Shown piece by piece: positions 1-5,303 of a DNA stretch of 9,308 bases (positions are counted from its first letter, which is position 1; the number at the start of each line of letters is the position of its first letter). A program made the translations under genes and the position numbers. The DNA comes from JBBSHJ01 sp038253135 (GTDB taxonomy: Bacteria > Actinomycetota > Actinomycetes > Mycobacteriales > QHCD01), in the NCBI GenBank assembly GCA_038253135.1, contig JBBSHJ010000114.1, positions 1 to 9,308 on the forward strand, given 5' to 3'. The notes under the pieces were generated by a model, which worked only from the letters and a program-made list of their open reading frames with translations, had not been told where the DNA came from and did no database searches.

Positions 1-183
1 GCCCGCCATCGCGTGGATGCCACCGTACGTCGCGCAGGTACCGACCGCGACGACCGCGGTTGCCTTGGGCGCCAACCGATCCAGCCACTCGCTGGTGGTC
101 ACCGGCTGGCCGGTGGCGGGGTCGTTGCCAAAGCCGCACCAGTAACCCTCGGACTTGATCTCCTCGTTGGGGATCGAGCCCTC
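1..183 (-). pseudogene. [NiFe]-hydrogenase small subunit fragment, 5'-truncated, continues beyond the left edge
   Basis: The minus strand from 183 down to 1 encodes 61 residues beginning EGSIPNEEIKSEGYWCGFG and ending VGTCATYGGIHAMAG. These are hallmark blocks of the [NiFe]-hydrogenase small subunit, which carries the iron-sulfur relay; the Cys in GTCATYGG is a cluster ligand in the family. The wording is closest to the actinobacterial high-affinity (group 1h) uptake enzymes as I recall them. Normally about 75 residues precede EGSIPNE, including the CDGDS block with proximal-cluster Cys ligands. Here the homology stops at 183. The same frame stays open to a stop at 343-345 but reads ARAAS and then unrelated residues. 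GTG at 237-235 is the only plausible start and would give a foreign N-terminus. I saw no CDGDS-like block in the other minus frames nearby, so a simple frameshift does not explain it. The product should be inactive unless the missing part lies elsewhere. The hypA-hypB pair lies 0.6 kb away on the same strand. Confidence 0.85.
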
Positions 184-221
184 GCTGGCGGCACGGGCTA
201 TCCAGTGTGGTCGGCTCGGTC

Positions 222-227
222 TAGCGT
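222..227 (+). promoter_or_regulatory. candidate -10 hexamer for the HTH gene
   Basis: TAGCGT fits the actinobacterial TAnnnT -10 pattern. Transcription from about 234 would give a leader of about 20 nt containing GAGG (247-250) five bases before ATG 256. I see no recognisable -35 hexamer. The site lies just beyond the point where hydrogenase homology stops. Confidence 0.3.
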
Positions 228-255
228 TTGGATGCACAGACCTCGCGAGGCGCCG

Positions 256-801
256 ATGGCGACAGGCCGGACCAGTGACGGCACTCCGGACCCGACGGGC
301 ACCACGTCCGGCAGCGCCGGACGTGGTGCGGCCGTCGTCGTGTCACCGGTTGTCGTCACGACCCAGAGCTTCCCGGCCAGGCCCTCCGCGCTGCCCGAGG
401 CCCAGGACCTGGTGCGCGGTGCGCTCGCGGGTTCCAGCTTCGCCACCGAAGAACTCCGTGCCGTATTCGAAGCGATCAACACCGCGATGCTGCAGGCGGC
501 GGGTGCGCCGGTCGGGACCTTCCAGGTCGCGATCCGGATCTTCCCCGATGACGTCGAGATCGAGGTGCTCGCCGCGTCGGACGGCGCCACGCGCGGCGCC
601 GTACCGACGGTGAACGCGACCTTCGCCGACTGGCTGGCCGAGGTGCTGCGACGGCAGGGACTCTCACAGGAGACCGCCGCCCGGCAGCTGGGCGTCTCGG
701 TGCGCACGGTCAGCCGCTGGGTGCGCGGGCAGACCGAGCCGCGGATGCGGCAGATGCGGCGGATCAGTGATGTCTTCGGCCCGGTGACGCCCCCGAGTTG
801 A
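256..801 (+). CDS. helix-turn-helix (XRE-like) DNA-binding protein, 181 aa
   Basis: The product has three parts. Residues 1-45 are a low-complexity Gly/Ser/Thr/Pro-rich leader. Residues about 46-105 form a predicted helix-rich then strand-rich segment (LPEAQDLVRGAL and FQVAIRIFPDDVEIEVL) that I do not recognise. Residues about 123-175 are a C-terminal helix-turn-helix of the XRE/Cro type, with LSQETAARQLGVSVRTVSRW as the two helices and a basic RMRQMRR stretch after it. It probably binds DNA as a transcription regulator; the ligand and targets are unknown. I chose ATG 256 because GAGG lies 5 bases upstream. ATG 232 is in frame and possible, but it sits only 4 bases after the candidate -10. 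The gene is divergent from the hydrogenase fragment and convergent with hypB, leaving 14 bp between the stops. Its place among hydrogenase genes suggests, but does not show, a role in their control. Confidence 0.75.
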   Translation: MATGRTSDGTPDPTGTTSGSAGRGAAVVVSPVVVTTQSFPARPSALPEAQDLVRGALAGSSFATEELRAVFEAINTAMLQAAGAPVGTFQVAIRIFPDDVEIEVLAASDGATRGAVPTVNATFADWLAEVLRRQGLSQETAARQLGVSVRTVSRWVRGQTEPRMRQMRRISDVFGPVTPPS

Positions 802-808
802 CTTGGGG
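791..808. terminator. hairpin between the convergent HTH gene and hypB
   Basis: CCCCGAG (791-797) pairs with CTTGGGG (802-808) over 7 bp, one of them G-T, around a TTGA loop that contains the HTH stop codon. It lies exactly between two convergent genes and could serve both directions. There is no T-run, which is common for actinobacterial terminators. Confidence 0.45.
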
Positions 809-815
809 CGGTCCG

Positions 816-1655
816 TCAGCCGGCGGTGCGCGCGGATGCCGGCTGGGTGCAAGCGACGCGGGCAACGAGCCAGTCGCACCAGGCCGGGACGCCGAGCCCG
901 GTGCGGGCGCTGGTCTCGATGGTGGCGACACCGGGATTGACGGTGCGCAGGTTGCGCCGGAACTCGCCGAGGTCGAAATCGAGATGAGGCAGCAGGTCCA
1001 TCTTGTTGATTAGAACGAGATCGGCGGAACGGAACATCACGGGATACTTGAGCGGCTTCTCCTCGCCCTCGGTGATCGAATAGATCATCACCCGGGCGTG
1101 CTCGCCGACGTCGAATTCGGCCGGGCAGACGAGGTTTCCGACGTTCTCGATCATGACCAGGTCGAGGTCGGCCAGGGGCAGCCGCAGCAACGCCGAGCGC
1201 ACCATCGGTGCGTCGAGGTGGCACTCGCCGCCGAAACCGTTGCCGGTGTTGATCAGCTCGACAATCGCGCCGAGCCCGGTGAGGCGGTCGGCGTCGAGGC
1301 TGGTCTCGATATCGCCCTCGATGACGCCGACCCGCACCGAGCGGGCCAGCCGGTCGAGGGCGTCCCGCAGCAGCGCGGTCTTGCCCGCGCCGGGTGAGGA
1401 CATCAGGTTGACTGCGGTCACGCCGTGCGTGCCGAAATCGGCGCGGTTGGCCGCTGCGAGGTGGTCGTTCTCATCGAAGATGCGCTCGAGCACCTCGATC
1501 CGCTCGGGCCCGGTCTGGTAGCCAGAATGGTCGCCCAGCTCGGAAGGCTCGCGGTCGGAATGCTCGTGGTCGGAATGCTCGTGGTCGGAATGTTCGTGGT
1601 CGGAATGCTCGTGCTCGTGCACCGTGCCGTCCTCGTGCCGGTGAAAGCGGCCCAT
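816..1655 (-). CDS. hypB: hydrogenase nickel incorporation GTPase HypB, 279 aa
   Basis: HypB is the SIMIBI-class GTPase that delivers nickel with HypA to the immature [NiFe]-hydrogenase large subunit in the cytoplasm. Visible elements are a His-rich N-terminus (11 His in residues 5-32, mainly four HSDHE-type repeats), a P-loop SSPGAGKT at 86-93, EGDIETSLDADR at 113-124, the metal-site Cys-His pair at 145-146 in GECHLDAPMV, IENVGNLVCPAEFDVGE at 169-185, and the guanine-specificity motif NKMD at 217-220. The N-terminal CxxCGC metal site of E. coli HypB is absent; a His-rich tail is the usual alternative and suggests nickel storage. The loop before Cys145 (NTGNGFGGE) is about five residues longer than the NTGKG form of E. 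coli. The ATG lies 5 bases past the hypA stop and GGAGG precedes it by about 12 bases inside the end of hypA, so the two genes are an operon. The gene looks complete. Confidence 0.96.
   Translation of the reverse strand: MGRFHRHEDGTVHEHEHSDHEHSDHEHSDHEHSDREPSELGDHSGYQTGPERIEVLERIFDENDHLAAANRADFGTHGVTAVNLMSSPGAGKTALLRDALDRLARSVRVGVIEGDIETSLDADRLTGLGAIVELINTGNGFGGECHLDAPMVRSALLRLPLADLDLVMIENVGNLVCPAEFDVGEHARVMIYSITEGEEKPLKYPVMFRSADLVLINKMDLLPHLDFDLGEFRRNLRTVNPGVATIETSARTGLGVPAWCDWLVARVACTQPASARTAG
1554..1613 (-). repeat. four 15-bp tandem repeats encoding the HypB His-rich tail
   Basis: The plus-strand unit GTCGGAATGCTCGTG occurs four times head to tail (1554, 1569, 1584, 1599) with a single C-to-T change in the third copy. 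Each unit adds five residues of the HSDHE type on the coding strand and keeps the frame, so copy number can change without breaking hypB. Confidence 0.9.
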
Positions 1656-1660
1656 CCGAG

Positions 1661-2002
1661 TTACACCTCCGCCAGGTCGAGCGACGTGACCAGGAATTCC
1701 TCGCCCGCGACGACCGCCACGTCGGCGCCGTCACAGGCCGGGCACAGCAGGATCGGGAAATCACCGATCTCCTGCGTCGTGCCGCAGGAATGGCACCGGA
1801 TCCGAGCCCGGACGTTCTCGACGTCGAGCGCGGAGCCGTCCAGCTCGGTGCCGGTGCTCACCATCGACCAACAATAGGTGAGCGTGTCGGGCACGACCTG
1901 CCGCAGTTGGCCGATGCGCAGATGGATCGTCTCAACCGGCCGGCCGCCGGCGTGCCGGGTGACGATATGCGCGATCGACCCGCAGATGGAGAGCTCGTGC
2001 AT
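1661..2002 (-). CDS. hypA: hydrogenase maturation nickel metallochaperone HypA, 113 aa
   Basis: HypA binds nickel through its N-terminal Met-His and passes it to the hydrogenase together with HypB. The start MHELSIC fits exactly, with His2 as the nickel ligand, which is why I prefer ATG 2002 over the in-frame ATG 2026 that would bury this motif behind eight residues. The structural zinc site is intact: Cys70 and Cys73 in CHSC, Cys87 and Cys90 in CPAC. Length is normal for the family. GQLRQVVPDTLTYCWSMV at 31-48 is the conserved central block. It is the first gene of a hypA-hypB unit with a 5-bp gap. The other hyp genes (C, D, E, F) are not in the window. Upstream I see only a weak Shine-Dalgarno (GAGCGGGG) and no firm promoter. 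Confidence 0.96.
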   Translation of the reverse strand: MHELSICGSIAHIVTRHAGGRPVETIHLRIGQLRQVVPDTLTYCWSMVSTGTELDGSALDVENVRARIRCHSCGTTQEIGDFPILLCPACDGADVAVVAGEEFLVTSLDLAEV

Positions 2003-2027
2003 CGGCGTACCCCGCTCACCCGGCATC

Positions 2028-2043
2028 CTCGAGTGGTGTCGAG
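2028..2043. promoter_or_regulatory. small inverted repeat upstream of hypA
   Basis: CTCGA (2028-2032) and TCGAG (2039-2043) flank a 6-bp spacer 26 bp upstream of the hypA ATG, a plausible operator position. The arms are only 5 bp, so chance is a real alternative. The rest of the 162-bp gap between hypA and the hisG remnant holds the palindrome listed separately and nothing else I can name. Confidence 0.2.
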
Positions 2044-2134
2044 ACTTCGGAACGTACTCCGTGCCGCTGCGGTCCGTCGATAACCCAATGCGGTCGACGA
2101 GGGCGCATCGCCGGTGCCGATCGGGCGGACGCCG

Positions 2135-2150
2135 GGTTCGGCGCCGAACC
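2135..2150 (-). terminator. palindrome downstream of the hisG remnant
   Basis: GGTTCGGCGCCGAACC is a perfect 16-bp palindrome 15 bp past the hisG stop. As RNA it can form a 6-bp stem with a GCGC loop. No T-run follows. A dimeric operator is the other reading. Confidence 0.4.
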
Positions 2151-2164
2151 TTCGGACCGGAATC

Positions 2165-2614
2165 TCAGAGCCGGCAGGCGTGGATGTCGGTCACGAGGAT
2201 CGCGCGGGCGCCGAGGTCATAGAGCTCGCCCATGATGCGGTTGGTCGACCCGCGCGGGACCATCGCCCGCACCGCGACCCAGCTCGGGTCGGCCAGCGGG
2301 CTGATGGTCGGTGACTCCAGCCCCGGCGTCACCGCGCCGGCCGCATCGGCCAGCGCGACCGGTACGTCGTAGTCCATCAGCACGTAGCGCCGGGCCACGA
2401 GCACGCCCTGCAGGCGGCGCAGGAGCACGTCGACCGCGGTGGCCGCCGGGGCATCGGCCGCGCGCAGGTGGTCCGCGACGACCCGCTGGTACGACGTCGC
2501 GATGCGCCGGCCGGCCAGATGAGCAACGTCAGAGATCTCACCGGGCTCGGCCGCGAACCGGAAGGTCGAGCGCCCGAAGCCCAGTGCCAGCGTCTCGTCG
2601 GCCTCCACCCCGCT
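2165..2614 (-). pseudogene. hisG: ATP phosphoribosyltransferase HisG, remnant lacking its N-terminus and an internal block
   Basis: HisG joins ATP and PRPP in the first step of histidine synthesis. The remnant reads SGVEADETLALGFGRSTFRF, then LAGRRIATSY, then jumps to LLRRLQGVLVARRYVLMDYD, TPGLESPTISPLADPSWVAV and the C-terminal GARAILVTDIHACRL. Compared with full actinobacterial HisG (about 280 aa), the first ~88 residues are absent and about 61 residues are missing inside, between RIATSY and DYD (junction near 2438-2465). The internal gap removes the DGAVE...VADAIADVVGSGRTL part that forms the PRPP-binding site, so this copy cannot be active. The reading frame is kept across the internal junction. 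On the 5' side the frame runs 51 bases further to ATG 2665, but those residues are out-of-frame hisE sequence. The regulatory C-terminal domain is well conserved, so the loss is recent or an assembly artefact. Confidence 0.9.
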
Positions 2615-2615
2615 G

Positions 2616-2687
2616 GGTGCGCGAGTCGCCGGGACGGGCCGCCGACTTTTCGGCGAGCTCGGCAAAGAGCGTGTCGAAGGACTTCAC
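2616..2687 (-). pseudogene. hisE: phosphoribosyl-ATP pyrophosphatase HisE, N-terminal remnant of 24 codons
   Basis: From GTG 2687 the minus strand reads VKSFDTLFAELAEKSAARPG and DSRT, the conserved start of actinobacterial HisE, which hydrolyses phosphoribosyl-ATP to phosphoribosyl-AMP. Full HisE has about 87-93 residues; everything after DSRT, including the EEAGEVW metal-binding helix, is gone. The next bases belong to hisG in another frame, so translation goes on into nonsense (QRGGGRRDAG). The order hisE-hisG is the normal actinobacterial one, which supports a single deletion fusing the two genes. No clear Shine-Dalgarno precedes the GTG; an in-frame TTG lies three codons upstream. Confidence 0.82.
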
Positions 2688-2701
2688 GGCGAGCAAGCGT
2701 A

Positions 2702-2738
2702 CGGCGTACCGATGTCGGTTCACGGCGCCGGTACGCCG
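2702..2738. repeat. inverted repeat just upstream of the hisE remnant
   Basis: CGGCGTACC (2702-2710) and GGTACGCCG (2730-2738) are perfect complements, with one more G-C pair inside, around a 17-nt loop. It ends 14 bp before the hisE GTG and would lie in its leader. It could be an operator or leader stem. The rest of 2739-2881 holds no gene I can support. Confidence 0.45.
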
Positions 2739-2881
2739 CGCGCTCGGCCGCTCGCGGGCGCCCGCACCGGCTCGGGGACGACGCGCCACGATCGGACCGC
2801 TGCCCGCCGCCTTGAGTCTCTCTCATCGCTTTTTCGCTGCTCCACGAGACCGAGCAGTGGCATAGCGGGCGAAAGCCAACC

Positions 2882-2912
2882 TGCGCCGGCGGATCGGCGC
2901 CCGGCCGGCGCA
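2882..2912 (-). terminator. hairpin downstream of the NUDIX gene
   Basis: TGCGCCGGC (2882-2890) pairs with GCCGGCGCA (2904-2912) over 9 bp around a 13-nt loop, starting 31 bp past the NUDIX stop. A further copy of CCGGCGCA lies at 2925-2932. There is no T-run. It probably ends the mutase-NUDIX transcript. Confidence 0.45.
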
Positions 2913-2943
2913 CCCGTGGTTTGACCGGCGCAGTCGTGGTTGC

Positions 2944-3524
2944 TCAGACCAGCCCGCGTGCGGCCGCGAGCCGCACGATGTCGCCGGTCTGCTCGTCGTA
3001 CGACGACAGCCACGCCGCCGCGACCTCGGCCGGCAGCACCCGCACCTCGACCACGTTCTCCCCGCCCGGCGGGTTGGTCGGAACGCCGTCGATGCGCACG
3101 TCGGCGACCGCGTAGAGCCAGTACGAGACGGGGTGCGGCAGGTGCGGACGGTACGGGCCCGCGCCCGGCAGCTCGCCGCGGAAGGCTCCCACGTGCCGCC
3201 AGCCACCGAGCAGGGTCGCGCCGGCCTCCTCGACCAGCTCGCGGCGCGCCGTCTCGATGATCGGCTCGTCCGGCTCCCGGGTGCCGCCCGGCAGGAATCT
3301 CCACCCGAGGTCGTTGCGGCACACCACCACGCGAGCGCCACACCGGGCCACGATATGCACGTTGCCGACGAGCGCGTCCGGCGGCTCGGCCGGGCCGAAC
3401 TGTGCGGTGATCCCGCCCCAGTTCCATTGCGACCGAGCGAACAGCACCGGAAAGCGCTCGGCCCATCCATGCTCGTGAGCCGGCTTTCCATAGCCGAGAT
3501 CAGGGTGCCTACCAGGCGATTCCA

Positions 3525-3525
<1 letters not shown>
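2944..3525 (-). CDS. NUDIX hydrolase, 193 aa
   Basis: NUDIX enzymes cleave nucleoside diphosphates linked to another group, using Mg2+ or Mn2+. The complete Nudix box is present at residues 81-103: G81, E87, R95-E96, E99-E100 and G102 in the GX5EX7REUXEEXGU pattern (GTREPDE followed by PIIETARRELVEEAGA). The fold is preceded by NVHIVARCGARVVVCRND and followed by HPVSYWLYAVADVRID, as expected for the strands around the box. The N-terminal ~50 residues (WAERFPVLFARSQWNWGGI) are an extension I do not recognise. The substrate cannot be read from the sequence. ATG 3525 shares its A with the TGA of the upstream mutase gene, so the two are translationally coupled. An in-frame ATG at 3579 lies inside the mutase gene and is less likely. 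Confidence 0.9.
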
Positions 3526-5132
<1,607 letters not shown>

Positions 5133-5139
5133 GGGAGGA

Positions 5140-5145
5140 ATGCTA
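5140..5145 (-). promoter_or_regulatory. -10 element of a likely leaderless mutase promoter
   Basis: On the minus strand TAGCAT is followed by TCCTCCC and then the ATG, placing the transcription start at or next to the A of the start codon. The bases before the ATG cannot act as a Shine-Dalgarno, which supports leaderless translation. No clear -35 hexamer is seen. Confidence 0.5.
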
Positions 5146-5162
5146 GACGGAACGGCAACGGG

Positions 5163-5193
5163 GCCGGTGGCGAGCGAAAGCCGGTGGCGAGCG
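5163..5193. repeat. 14-bp direct repeat upstream of the mutase promoter
   Basis: GCCGGTGGCGAGCG occurs at 5163-5176 and 5180-5193, spaced 17 bp start to start and separated by AAA. The copies cover about -31 to -61 relative to the mutase ATG, where -35 or activator sites would lie, so they may be regulator half-sites. A chance local duplication is the alternative. Confidence 0.6.
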
Positions 5194-5222
5194 CCGAACC
5201 GTGGTGCCGGGACCTTGTGGGA

Positions 5223-5286
5223 GCAGGGTCGGGTGCGGGCAGGGTCGGGTGCGGGCAGGGTCGGGTGGAGGCAGGGTCGGGTGGGG
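5223..5286 (+). repeat. G-rich 16-bp tandem repeat, quadruplex-prone, upstream of the kinase gene
   Basis: The unit GCAGGGTCGGGTGCGG is present four times (5223, 5239, 5255, 5271; the last two differ at the 3' end), with a partial fifth copy from 5287 that runs into the kinase Shine-Dalgarno. The plus strand has a long series of GGG runs separated by 2-3 bases (TC, TGC, CA), the standard pattern for an intramolecular G-quadruplex. The unit length is not a multiple of three, in keeping with a non-coding tract. Confidence 0.9.
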
Positions 5287-5288
5287 GC

Positions 5289-5294
5289 AGGAGG
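5289..5294 (+). promoter_or_regulatory. Shine-Dalgarno fixing the kinase start
   Basis: AGGAGG lies 9 bases before ATG 5304 and is the strongest ribosome site in the window. It decides for ATG 5304 over ATG 5457 and over upstream in-frame starts inside the repeat region. Confidence 0.8.
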
Positions 5295-5303
5295 AGTTAC
5301 CGG

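Noticed and set aside
13..255. Upstream extension of the HTH frame towards 13 on the plus strand.
   Set aside because: It is antisense to the clear hydrogenase small subunit coding sequence and has no homology; the start at 256 has a ribosome site.
184..420. A frameshift rather than a deletion as the reason for the missing hydrogenase N-terminus.
   Set aside because: No CDGDS, TAATQPS or other N-terminal small-subunit motif appears in the minus frames I checked over this stretch, which is instead taken up by the HTH gene.
2688..2880. A riboswitch or another gene in the gap upstream of hisE.
   Set aside because: Apart from the inverted repeat I could not match any known riboswitch core or family motif, and short frames here (such as MPLLGLVEQRKS) lack support.
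2720..3466. Overlapping long frames on the minus strand across the NUDIX gene and the gap before hisE.
   Set aside because: They are Arg-rich shadows of the NUDIX gene in other frames with no recognisable domain.
5223..5286. CRISPR array.
   Set aside because: The 16-bp units abut directly with no spacers; it is a simple tandem repeat. The arrays at 1554 and 6807 are coding repeats.
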